This document shows positions 1 to 5,903 of a DNA stretch of 23,692 bases, one piece after another. The notes beneath the pieces were generated by a model that had not been told where the DNA came from, made no database searches, and saw only the letters and a list, made by a program, of their open reading frames with translations. This DNA is from an uncultured Oscillibacter sp. (lineage in GTDB: Bacteria; Bacillota_A; Clostridia; Oscillospirales; Oscillospiraceae). Location of the stretch: positions 1-23,692 of the forward strand of contig CAQVQZ010000010.1 of assembly GCA_948902155.1 (NCBI GenBank). Direction: 5' to 3'. Every line of letters begins with the position of its first letter. The stretch's first letter is position 1. The position numbers and the translations under genes are program-made.

Positions 1-90
1 TAATTTCATCCCTTTATTATAGCACAACCCAACTTATGTGAACAGTCCCTAGACATGCTTCCATAGGTTCCCCATTAACAGAGGGGCTAT

Positions 91-130
91 GCACCGGGCG
101 GGAGTTTTACGGCTTCCGTCCGGTGCTTTT
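91..130 (+). terminator. Intrinsic terminator-like hairpin
   Basis: An 11-bp stem (GCACCGGGCGG against CCGTCCGGTGC, one G:T wobble) is followed by TTTT at 127-130. It lies upstream of the RHH gene on the plus strand. It probably ends transcription entering from the left edge, so it insulates the RHH promoter. The gene it terminates is outside the window. Confidence 0.6.
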
Positions 131-138
131 CAGTATAC

Positions 139-233
139 TATAATTCCATAATGATAGAAATTGGCGTTATTGACGAAACTATACTTATGGAATTATACAA
201 TACTTCCATAAGTATCAAGTATAATTTCCATAC
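139..233. repeat. Cluster of operator-like repeats (consensus near TATAATTCCATAAGTAT)
   Basis: Four related copies are seen: 139-151 direct, 181-197 inverted (perfect match to the consensus), 200-215 direct, and 218-233 direct but degenerate. The 181-191 and 205-215 arms form a perfect 11-bp inverted repeat (ATACTTATGGA / TCCATAAGTAT) with a 13-base spacer. A further TTCCATA half-site lies at 59-65. The repeats surround and overlap the likely promoter of the adjacent RHH gene, as expected for an autoregulatory operator. The identity of the binding protein is inferred. Confidence 0.6.
170..199 (+). promoter_or_regulatory. Promoter of the RHH gene
   Basis: TTGACG at 170-175 and TATACA at 194-199 are separated by 18 bases and lie about 55 bases upstream of the start codon. 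The -10 region and spacer fall inside the inverted repeat 181-215, so a bound regulator would block polymerase. Confidence 0.55.
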
Positions 234-252
234 CCTGAAATGAGGTGTGGGA

Positions 253-444
253 ATGGCAAATTCGAAAGCCCAGCAAGAGGCAACCGCCCGGTATAACAAA
301 AAGGCGTATGACCGGATTGACGTTATTGTACCAAAGGGCAAGCGTCGAATTATAGCGGAATTTGCAAAAAATAAGGGAATGTCTACAAATAAATTTATAA
401 ACGAAGCTATTAATAAGGCGATGGCGGAAGAAGAGAATGCCTGA
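253..444 (+). CDS. Small ribbon-helix-helix (Arc/antitoxin-like) DNA-binding protein
   Basis: This is a 63-residue basic protein. Seen: a short basic N-terminus, a beta strand (DRIDVIVPKG), a helix (KRRIIAEFAKNKG), a turn (MSTN) and a second helix (KFINEAINKAMAEE). This is the order of an Arc/MetJ-type ribbon-helix-helix dimer. Proteins of this type occur in Clostridial prophages and plasmids as repressors or antitoxins. The ATG at 253 is preferred over a GTG at 247 because GAGG at 242-245 is correctly spaced for it. No toxin ORF follows; a terminator does. The gene and its leader are clearly more AT-rich than the rest of the window, which suggests acquired DNA. The repeat cluster upstream suggests autoregulation. 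It could instead be a plasmid or phage copy-control factor. Confidence 0.75.
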   Translation: MANSKAQQEATARYNKKAYDRIDVIVPKGKRRIIAEFAKNKGMSTNKFINEAINKAMAEEENA

Positions 445-473
445 AGGGACCAGGAATCATTTCCTGGTCCCTT
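444..473. terminator. Bidirectional hairpin between convergent genes
   Basis: A perfect 13-bp stem (444-456 with 461-473) has a 4-base loop. It sits between the stop codons of the plus-strand RHH gene and the minus-strand lysin gene, overlapping the RHH stop codon. The T-tract is short on both sides, so termination may be modest, but the position fits a shared terminator. Confidence 0.65.
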
Positions 474-476
474 TGC

Positions 477-1154
477 TTACTTCTTCGAGGCTCTGAGCGT
501 CATGACCGCCGCCTGGGCGCGTGTGCAGAACGCGCCGGGGTTGGAAGCGTCGGTGACGCCCAGGGCCTTGGCCTCCGCCAGCTCCGCCGCCAGCTTAGGG
601 CTGACGGTCCGCCTGCCCAAAACCTCCTGCATCCGTTCCGCCAGCTTCAGCACCTCCGCATCGGTCAGCTTGCTGATATCCATATCGTCCTCCTCGAATC
701 TGGGGCGCACCGCGCCCACGATCTGCCGCCTCTTCCGATTCTTCCGGCATACCTCGCCACCGTTGCTCTGGCTTCCGAATTGACTGGTGTTGCCCTCGAT
801 GGCCACCACCCCAGAATCCGTCACCCGCTCTACGATGCCGGTATGGTCCGTGCTTCCATTGCCATGGAAATCGTAGATCACCACGTCGCAGGGCCGGAAA
901 TCCTCCTCGACCCAAAGCCCGGCTTTTTTCGCCGCCCGCATCAGCGACCCACAGGAGGCGGTCCGAAGGGGCAGCAGCTCCGCCGCCCCAATTTGATTGA
1001 AGCACCACTGCACGAACACCATGCACCAGGGATATGCCGCCCCGGACACCTCCCGCCCGTAAAACCAAGTGTTGTACTTGACCCGGTTAGAGTTTGGCGG
1101 GAACTCCTTTGTGCCCAGTTCCCTCTGGGCCGTCCTCAAAAGCCGCTCACTCAT
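477..1154 (-). CDS. CHAP-domain endolysin (prophage type)
   Basis: A 225-residue peptidoglycan hydrolase. The CHAP amidase/peptidase domain spans about residues 1-150. Likely catalytic residues are Cys44 (in PWCMVF), His104 (in DHTGIV) and the acidic/Asn position near Glu120-Asn122 (EGNT). The C-terminal part (about 160-225) has an acidic helical linker and then an ALGVTDASNPGAFCTRAQAAVM segment resembling half of an SLH-type cell-wall repeat, common at the end of Clostridial phage lysins. The ATG at 1154 was chosen because GGAGG lies just upstream; the reading frame is open 20 codons further. It is the last gene of a five-gene minus-strand cassette and overlaps the preceding gene by 8 bases, which suggests translational coupling. 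Role inferred from family: host lysis, or wall remodelling if the cassette is domesticated. Confidence 0.85.
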   Translation of the reverse strand: MSERLLRTAQRELGTKEFPPNSNRVKYNTWFYGREVSGAAYPWCMVFVQWCFNQIGAAELLPLRTASCGSLMRAAKKAGLWVEEDFRPCDVVIYDFHGNGSTDHTGIVERVTDSGVVAIEGNTSQFGSQSNGGEVCRKNRKRRQIVGAVRPRFEEDDMDISKLTDAEVLKLAERMQEVLGRRTVSPKLAAELAEAKALGVTDASNPGAFCTRAQAAVMTLRASKK

Positions 1155-1356
1155 TGCCGCCTCCGTCCAGCTTATCCTGGACCTTTTGGCTCTGCGTCCC
1201 AAAGTAGAACGCAATGACCACGGTGTAAACCGTCATAAAATCCTGAGATATCTTTCCCACCACCGCCATATAGGCAAACACAGCGGTCAGCGTCAGCGTC
1301 ACCAGGGACTTCACGCTGAGGAGATTCCCCAGCCGCTTGGTAATGCTCTTATCCAC
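1147..1356 (-). CDS. Small phage-type membrane protein (holin candidate)
   Basis: A 69-residue protein starting at GTG 1356, with GGGAGG about 7 bases upstream. The upstream in-frame ATG at 1437 would lie deep inside the previous gene and lacks support. One clear hydrophobic span (SLVTLTLTAVFAYMAVV) and a second weaker one (FMTVYTVVIAFYFG) follow a basic N-terminus (KSITKRLGNLL). The tail is charged. Proteins of this size and pattern sit directly before endolysin genes in Clostridial prophages. A holin-like role is inferred from size, two membrane spans and position. It overlaps the genes on both sides by 8 bases. Confidence 0.65.
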   Translation of the reverse strand: MDKSITKRLGNLLSVKSLVTLTLTAVFAYMAVVGKISQDFMTVYTVVIAFYFGTQSQKVQDKLDGGGNE

Positions 1357-1723
1357 AATCGTCCTCCCTTTTTCCGGGTCTGCCCCCTGCCCGGACCTTC
1401 GAAATCTTAATCCCCGCCAGCAGCAAAGCCTCCACACCCCCGGCCCCCAGTGTATATTGTATGAGCGTATCCGGCACCGCGCCCTTGACGCAGAAGATGA
1501 CGGTCATAGCCACAATAAACACCAGGGCAAACAGCCCCAGGACCAGGAGAATAACATTGGAGGTCTTCCGCCTTTTCGGCAGGGAGGGCCGTTCTTCCTC
1601 CGCAAGGCGCTTCCCTTGGCTGGCGGCTGTGCTCTGAAGAGAGGCCCCCAAGCCCATGCCAAGCACCAGCGCCAACAGGGCCGCTGCCAGAACCAACAGC
1701 CCCTGCGTGCCCGTCAGGCCCAT
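1349..1723 (-). CDS. Phage-type membrane protein of unknown function
   Basis: A 124-residue protein with two strong transmembrane segments: an N-terminal one (LLVLAAALLALVLGMGLGA) and a central one (VILLVLGLFALVFIVAMTV). A charged loop (KRLAEEERPSLPKRRK) separates them, and there is a weaker hydrophobic C-terminal part. The ATG at 1723 shares its A with the TGA of the upstream gene, a TGATG coupling junction. This supports this start over the longer frame from 1777. No family is recognised with confidence. Its place in the lysis cassette makes a second holin or holin-modulating protein plausible. Confidence 0.6.
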   Translation of the reverse strand: MGLTGTQGLLVLAAALLALVLGMGLGASLQSTAASQGKRLAEEERPSLPKRRKTSNVILLVLGLFALVFIVAMTVIFCVKGAVPDTLIQYTLGAGGVEALLLAGIKISKVRAGGRPGKREDDCG

Positions 1724-2055
1724 CACAACCCAACTTTCCCCAGCAGGAAGGCAATCACAGCGGCGCAGACGGCCCAAATGGCCTTATCCACGATCCCCTC
1801 CCATCGCTTTCCAGGCTTGTCCCGCAGCTCCCGCACATCGTCCTTCTGCGCCTGGAGGGAGGTCTTGATCTCCTCCGTGTCCTCCTTGATCTGGTTCAGC
1901 CGCTCCTCAATGACCGCCACCGACGTGTGGGACGCGTCCAGGCGGGCGTAAAACTCCTTGTGGGAGTCCTTGTTGTGCGCCGCTTCCACCTCCAGCGCTT
2001 CAATCCGAGGCAGATAAGGGCAGTCCCTGGGATTATTCGAGCAGTTTTCAGGCAT
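1723..2055 (-). CDS. XhlA-like phage protein (coiled coil plus C-terminal membrane anchor)
   Basis: A 110-residue protein. Residues 1-25 contain two cysteines in a CSNNPRDC motif. A helical coiled-coil region follows (ALEVEAAHNKDSHKEFYARL ... VIEERLNQIKEDTEEIKTSL), and a single C-terminal transmembrane helix (AIWAVCAAVIAFLLGKV) ends the protein. This layout matches the XhlA/hemolysin-type family that partners with holins in Bacillus PBSX-like elements. The start at 2055 is favoured because AAAGGGG lies upstream and it makes an 8-base overlap with the preceding gene; an alternative ATG is at 2079. Confidence 0.65.
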   Translation of the reverse strand: MPENCSNNPRDCPYLPRIEALEVEAAHNKDSHKEFYARLDASHTSVAVIEERLNQIKEDTEEIKTSLQAQKDDVRELRDKPGKRWEGIVDKAIWAVCAAVIAFLLGKVGL

Positions 2056-2536
2056 GGTAATAAAGGCCCCTTTCCTCATTCGTCATGGCCTCCACCGGAG
2101 CCGGTATCTTCGCCAGCTCCGCCGCCAGGCCCTCAATCGCGCTGATCGGATGCTGCCGCTCCAGGTTCCGCCCGGTCAGCACCCTGTGGTCGGAAGCGCC
2201 TTCCCCGCCGCCGTCCCCGTCTGCGCCCTCCAGAATCAGCCCCAGATCGGCCCAAACGGTGGGCAGAACGGTCTCGCCGCCCCTGGTCCCCCGGACCCCG
2301 GCCCGCAGCCGGACATAGGGCGCTTTCAGCACCTCCCCAGGCACGGCGCAGCCCCCGTCGTCCCCCAGCGGGACCGCCGCCCGCGCCGTTCCCGCCGCAA
2401 AAAAGGCGGTCCGTTCCAGACCGTCCCACTCCTTTGAAAACGAAAACCGCGCCTGATACACATTCACGCTCCCGCTGGTCAGCGTCTCCTTTTGGCGGAC
2501 ACAAAGCTGATTTTTGTCCACAAAAATAACAAACAT
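2048..2536 (-). CDS. Phage baseplate/tail-fibre-like protein (BppU-like N-terminus)
   Basis: A 162-residue protein. The N-terminal 100 residues (FVIFVDKNQLCVRQKETL, SGSVNVYQARFSFSKEWDGL) match a beta-sandwich module common in Clostridial prophage tail-end proteins and reminiscent of the upper-baseplate BppU N-terminal domain. A glycine/aspartate-rich linker (about 103-116) leads to an HRVLTGRNLERQHPISAI segment, a motif typical of fibre proteins that continue into receptor-binding repeats. Here the protein stops shortly after it, so it is either short-fibred or truncated. The start at 2536 is preceded by GGGGGTGA. It is the first gene of the surviving cassette; no tail or capsid gene lies upstream. 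Confidence 0.65.
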   Translation of the reverse strand: MFVIFVDKNQLCVRQKETLTSGSVNVYQARFSFSKEWDGLERTAFFAAGTARAAVPLGDDGGCAVPGEVLKAPYVRLRAGVRGTRGGETVLPTVWADLGLILEGADGDGGGEGASDHRVLTGRNLERQHPISAIEGLAAELAKIPAPVEAMTNEERGLYYHA

Positions 2537-2615
2537 GGATTTCACCCCCGCAATGTAAAATCCCCCGCGCCAAAATTGCACGTCCCCGTGCAACCCCCGG
2601 CGAATTTCCCCCAAT

Positions 2616-2652
2616 CTTACAAAAATGTAAGCCACGGCCCCAAAACTGTAAG
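2616..2652 (+). promoter_or_regulatory. BceR-type operator with secondary half-site
   Basis: A perfect palindrome CTTACA-AAAA-TGTAAG lies at 2616-2631 and contains TTACA-N4-TGTAA, which fits the TNACA-N4-TGTAA consensus known for BceR-like response regulators. A second TGTAAG half-site lies at 2647-2652, exactly 21 bases (two helical turns) downstream. Both lie just upstream of the -10 of the BceAB-type genes. The match to the motif is read directly; regulation by a BceR-like protein is inferred. Confidence 0.75.
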
Positions 2653-2685
2653 CTAAAACCATGGCACGCCTCCCCCGGAACCTGC

Positions 2686-2691
2686 TATAAT
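2686..2691 (+). promoter_or_regulatory. -10 element of the bceAB-like operon
   Basis: A perfect TATAAT lies 43 bases before the start codon. No good -35 hexamer is found at the right distance (2663-2668 is poor). This is typical of a promoter that depends on an activator bound just upstream, here the 2616-2652 site. Confidence 0.65.
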
Positions 2692-2733
2692 CGTCTCACA
2701 ATCCAACAGAACACCCCAGAGGAGGACGCCGAC

Positions 2734-3501
2734 ATGTCATTATTGGAAGTACAGCACCTGCAAAAAATCTACACCACCCGTTTTGGCGGCAGCCAGGTCA
2801 CGGCCCTGGCGGACGTAAACTTCTCCGTGGAGCCCGGAGAATACGTAGCCATCATGGGCGAATCCGGCTCCGGCAAGACCACCCTGTTAAACATCCTCGC
2901 GGCCCTGGACCGCCCCACCGCCGGAGAGGTCTTCCTCAACGGCAGGGCCCTCTCGGACATCCGGGAGCGGGACCTGGCGGCGTTCCGCCGCTCCCACCTG
3001 GGCTTTGTTTTCCAGGACTTCAATCTCCTGGACACCTTCTCCCTCCAGGACAACATCTATCTTCCCCTGGTCCTGGCGGGGAAGGACTACCGGGACATGC
3101 GGAAAAAGCTCCAGCCCATCGCCCAGCAGCTGGGCATTGCGGACCTCCTGGCCAAATACCCCTACGAGGTCTCCGGCGGGCAGAAGCAGCGGGCGGCGGT
3201 GGCCCGGGCCCTCATCACGGACCCCCAGATCGTCCTGGCGGACGAGCCCACCGGCGCGCTGGACTCCCGTGCCTCGGACAATCTCCTGGAGCTCTTCGGC
3301 GAGATCAACCGGGGCGGTCAGACCATCCTCATGGTGACCCACTCCGTCAAGGCCGCCAGCCACGCCGGGCGGGTCCTCTTTCTCCGGGACGGCCAGGTCT
3401 ATCACCAGCTCTACCGGGGCGAGCAGACCGCCGAGGCCCAGTTCGCCAAGATTTCCGACACCCTCACGGTGCTGACGCAAGGCGGTGAGCCCCGTGCGTA
3501 A
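2734..3501 (+). CDS. bceA: BceA-type ABC transporter ATP-binding protein
   Basis: A 255-residue ATPase of the peptide-sensing/MacB-like exporter family. Walker A is GESGSGKTT (42-50), the Q-loop Gln is at 94 (FVFQDFNLLD), the signature is SGGQKQR (147-153), Walker B is IVLADE (166-171) and the H-loop is His203. Length and the FNLLDTFSLQDNIYLPL segment match BceA/YxdL-type proteins. With the BceB-like permease it is expected to free lipid II-cycle intermediates from antimicrobial peptides and to signal to a BceS-type kinase. AGAGGAGG lies 8 bases upstream of ATG 2734. The permease gene overlaps its 3' end. No bceRS pair is adjacent in the window. The substrate cannot be read from sequence. Confidence 0.9.
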   Translation: MSLLEVQHLQKIYTTRFGGSQVTALADVNFSVEPGEYVAIMGESGSGKTTLLNILAALDRPTAGEVFLNGRALSDIRERDLAAFRRSHLGFVFQDFNLLDTFSLQDNIYLPLVLAGKDYRDMRKKLQPIAQQLGIADLLAKYPYEVSGGQKQRAAVARALITDPQIVLADEPTGALDSRASDNLLELFGEINRGGQTILMVTHSVKAASHAGRVLFLRDGQVYHQLYRGEQTAEAQFAKISDTLTVLTQGGEPRA

Positions 3502-5524
3502 ATCCGGCTTTTTCCCCCGCCTGGCCCTGGTGAACCTGGTTCGGAACGGGCGGTTTTACGGCCCCTATCTCCTCTCCTGCGTCGTGACGGCGGCAATGTA
3601 CTACATTCTGAAATTCCTGGCCTATAACCAGGGTCTGGAAAACGTCCGGGGAGCCATGTACCTGAAATCCTTCGCCGCCGTGGGCTGTCTGGTGGCGGCG
3701 GGGCTGTCGGCGGTGATTCTGCTCTACGCCAACAGCTTCGTCATGAAGCGCCGCCAGCGGGAGCTGGGCCTGTACAACATCCTGGGCCTGGAGAAGCGCC
3801 ACATCGCCTGGGTCATGTTCTGGGAGACCCTGTTCTGCGCCGCCGCCACCCTGCTGGGGGGCATTCTGGCTGGCATTCTGTTCTCCAAGGCCGTGGTCCT
3901 GCTGATGCTGAAGCTGGCCCGCATCCCCGCCCAGTTCGGCATGGAGATTTCCTTCCTGGGCATCGTGGAGACCGCCATGCTCTTCGGCGTCCTGTTCCTG
4001 CTGACCCTGGCCCGGAACCTCTGGAGCCTGAGCCGTTCCAGGCCGGTGGAGCTGCTCCGCAGCGCCTCGGCGGGGGAGCGGGAGCCCCGGACGAAATGGC
4101 TGCTGGTGATTGCGGGCGTTCTGACCCTGGGCGGCGGCTATTTCCTGGCCATCGCCACCAAGAATCCCTTCGAGGCCATGGCCTTCTTTTTCATCGCGGT
4201 ATTCCTGGTCATCATCGGCACTTACTGCCTTTTCACCGCCGGGTCCATCGCCATCCTGAAACGCCTCCGGGCCAACCCGAACTTTTACTATCAAACCCGG
4301 CATTTCACAGCGGTTTCCGGCCTTCTCTACCGCATGAAGCAAAACGCCGTGGGCCTTGCCAGCATCTGCATTCTCTCCACCATGGTTCTGGTGACGGTCT
4401 CCACCACCCTGGCCATCTACATCGGCCTGGACAACGCCCTGAACGAGATGTTTCCCTATGACATTGAATTCCTCCAGGACCTGGAGAACCAGCCCGGGGA
4501 CCCCATGGACCACATGGCGGAGGTCCACGCCGCCGCCGGGGCCGCCGGGGGCTTCACGGACTCCCGGTACTATACCCGCTATTGGGTCTACTGCGGCGTC
4601 CGGGGCGGCGAAATTTCCCTGAATCTGGATCAAAACTGCCTCCGGACCGAGGTGGAAGTGGTGACGGCGGAGGACTACAACCGCCTCACCGGAAACAACG
4701 TCATCCTGGCCCCGGACGAGGTCCTGGCCTGCCCCCGGAACCTCCCGGACTTCCCGGCAGACTTCACCGTTTCCGCCTTTTTCTCCGATGTGCCCGCAGG
4801 GGCCCTGGCGGCGGATACGGACCGGACCGCACTGCCCTTCCACGTCCGGGAACAGATCACGGACGTCATCCACCACGCCACCACCTCCCTCCTGGGCCAG
4901 GAGGACTCGTCCCTCTTCCTGGTGGTTTCCGACCGGGAGACGGCGGAGCGCATCATGGACCTGGACACCAGCCGCAGCGCCCGGCAGTTCCGGATTCAGA
5001 TGAATCTGACCGGGAAAGACTACGACGAGAAGCTGGCCCAGACGGAGCGCCTGGTCTATGACCTGAGCCAGCGGGACGGCGGCGTAAGCTTCACCAGCAA
5101 GCAGGACCAGGCCCAGGAGTATTACGCCATGTACGGCGGCTTCCTCTTCCTGGGGATTTTCCTGGGCGTCCTCTTCCTTTTGTGTACGGTCCTCATTATC
5201 TACTACAAGCAGATTTCCGAGGGCTACGAGGACCAGCGCCGCTACCTGATTCTCCGCCAGGTAGGCATGAGCCGCAAGGAGGTCAACGCCTCCATCCACA
5301 GCCAGATTCTGCTGGTGTTCTTCCTGCCCCTGGGGGCGGCGGGGCTGCACATTTTCATGGCCTTCCCCATGCTCTCCAAGATGCTGGAGCTGTTCAACCT
5401 CTTTGACGTGAAGCTGTTCGCACTCTGCACGGCGGGGACGCTGGCGGCATTCTGCCTGATTTACGCCCTGGTGTTCGTGCTGACGGCCCGGGCTTACGGA
5501 AAAATCGTGGGCGGAGGCAACTGA
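3485..5524 (+). CDS. bceB: BceB-type ABC transporter permease (FtsX-like)
   Basis: A permease of about 679 residues with the BceB layout. TM1 is near 26-45, and five more helices lie within about 60-255. TM7 is near 288-315, then a large extracellular domain (about 318-540) precedes three C-terminal helices (about 545-672). The large domain between TM7 and TM8 is the hallmark of BceB-type peptide detoxification/sensing transporters. The SRSRPVELLRSASAGEREP stretch after TM4 resembles the FtsX coupling loop. The start is uncertain: GTG at 3485 (17-base overlap with bceA) or GTG at 3494, which has a better-spaced GGTGAG. The gene ends just before a strong terminator, so the operon is two genes. 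Confidence 0.88.
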   Translation: MSPVRKSGFFPRLALVNLVRNGRFYGPYLLSCVVTAAMYYILKFLAYNQGLENVRGAMYLKSFAAVGCLVAAGLSAVILLYANSFVMKRRQRELGLYNILGLEKRHIAWVMFWETLFCAAATLLGGILAGILFSKAVVLLMLKLARIPAQFGMEISFLGIVETAMLFGVLFLLTLARNLWSLSRSRPVELLRSASAGEREPRTKWLLVIAGVLTLGGGYFLAIATKNPFEAMAFFFIAVFLVIIGTYCLFTAGSIAILKRLRANPNFYYQTRHFTAVSGLLYRMKQNAVGLASICILSTMVLVTVSTTLAIYIGLDNALNEMFPYDIEFLQDLENQPGDPMDHMAEVHAAAGAAGGFTDSRYYTRYWVYCGVRGGEISLNLDQNCLRTEVEVVTAEDYNRLTGNNVILAPDEVLACPRNLPDFPADFTVSAFFSDVPAGALAADTDRTALPFHVREQITDVIHHATTSLLGQEDSSLFLVVSDRETAERIMDLDTSRSARQFRIQMNLTGKDYDEKLAQTERLVYDLSQRDGGVSFTSKQDQAQEYYAMYGGFLFLGIFLGVLFLLCTVLIIYYKQISEGYEDQRRYLILRQVGMSRKEVNASIHSQILLVFFLPLGAAGLHIFMAFPMLSKMLELFNLFDVKLFALCTAGTLAAFCLIYALVFVLTARAYGKIVGGGN

Positions 5525-5535
5525 TCCCCCTCTTT

Positions 5536-5575
5536 CCGGGCCCCGCCTGCGGCTTCGCCGGCGGGGCCCGGTTTT
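5536..5575 (+). terminator. Intrinsic terminator of the bceAB-like operon
   Basis: A perfect 12-bp GC stem (CCGGGCCCCGCC with GGCGGGGCCCGG, 12-base loop) is followed by TTTT at 5572-5575, starting 11 bases after the bceB stop codon. Confidence 0.85.
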
Positions 5576-5765
5576 GAAACCTTTCAAAACCGTTAGATTT
5601 CGGAAAGAACCTGGACAGATTTCTGCGGTACAGTGGATGCGGCGGAGGACGGAGAAAAATGACGAGGAGTAACAAACCTGTTCCTTTTTTGTAACTCTCT
5701 TTTCCGGCGAATGTCGTATGCTTGGGAAATGCCGAAGCTCCTCCCAAAAAAATTTCCCCGCCCCC

Positions 5766-5794
5766 TTGACAAACTGTATTAACTGTATTATTAT
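5766..5794 (+). promoter_or_regulatory. Strong sigma-A promoter for the glycolipid genes
   Basis: TTGACA (5766-5771), a 17-base spacer and TATTAT (5789-5794). A partly symmetric pair, GTATTA (5776-5781) and TAATAC (5798-5803), brackets the -10 and could be an operator. The remaining intergenic DNA from 5576 to 5765 shows no gene; it has T-rich and A-rich runs and no clear structure. Confidence 0.8.
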
Positions 5795-5818
5795 TGCTAA
5801 TACGATAGTACAATCACA

Positions 5819-5860
5819 CAAGCGGAAAAATTTCTTCAAAGTTTTGGAGAATTCCGCTTG
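5819..5860 (+). other. 5'-leader hairpin before the first glycosyltransferase
   Basis: CAAGCGGAA (5819-5827) pairs perfectly with TTCCGCTTG (5852-5860). An inner TTCTTC/GGAGAA helix (5832-5837 with 5846-5851) extends it. No T-run follows, so it is not a simple terminator. It lies in the transcribed leader of the downstream gene and may stabilise or control the mRNA. A shorter hairpin with the same AAGCGGA...TCCGCTT arms lies at 8051-8071, before the second glycosyltransferase. Confidence 0.55.
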
Positions 5861-5903
5861 CCTGCCCCGTAATATACTTGAGACATGAGAAGCGAGGTCT
5901 GCC

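Larger units (their letters stand above)
477..2536 (-). mobile_element. Truncated prophage tail-end/lysis cassette
   Basis: Five overlapping minus-strand genes run baseplate-like, XhlA-like, two membrane proteins, endolysin: the usual distal end of a Clostridial siphophage late operon. The next DNA upstream in transcription (right of 2536) is a host ABC transporter operon on the opposite strand, so no capsid, portal, terminase or tail genes accompany it. It is a remnant or a retained lysis module. All five frames are intact and tightly coupled, which argues against free decay. No attachment repeats were identified. Confidence 0.6.

Noticed and set aside
7..40. Minus-strand promoter and start codon at the left edge (TATAAT complement at 16-21, ATG complement at 7-9)
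   Set aside because: The -35 spacing is poor, the purine run abuts the ATG with no spacer, and only two codons are visible before the edge.
5641..5700. Inverted-repeat-like GAGTAACA...TGTAACTC before the glycolipid promoter
   Set aside because: The arms have a mismatch and the region shows no promoter or gene to regulate; not distinguishable from chance.
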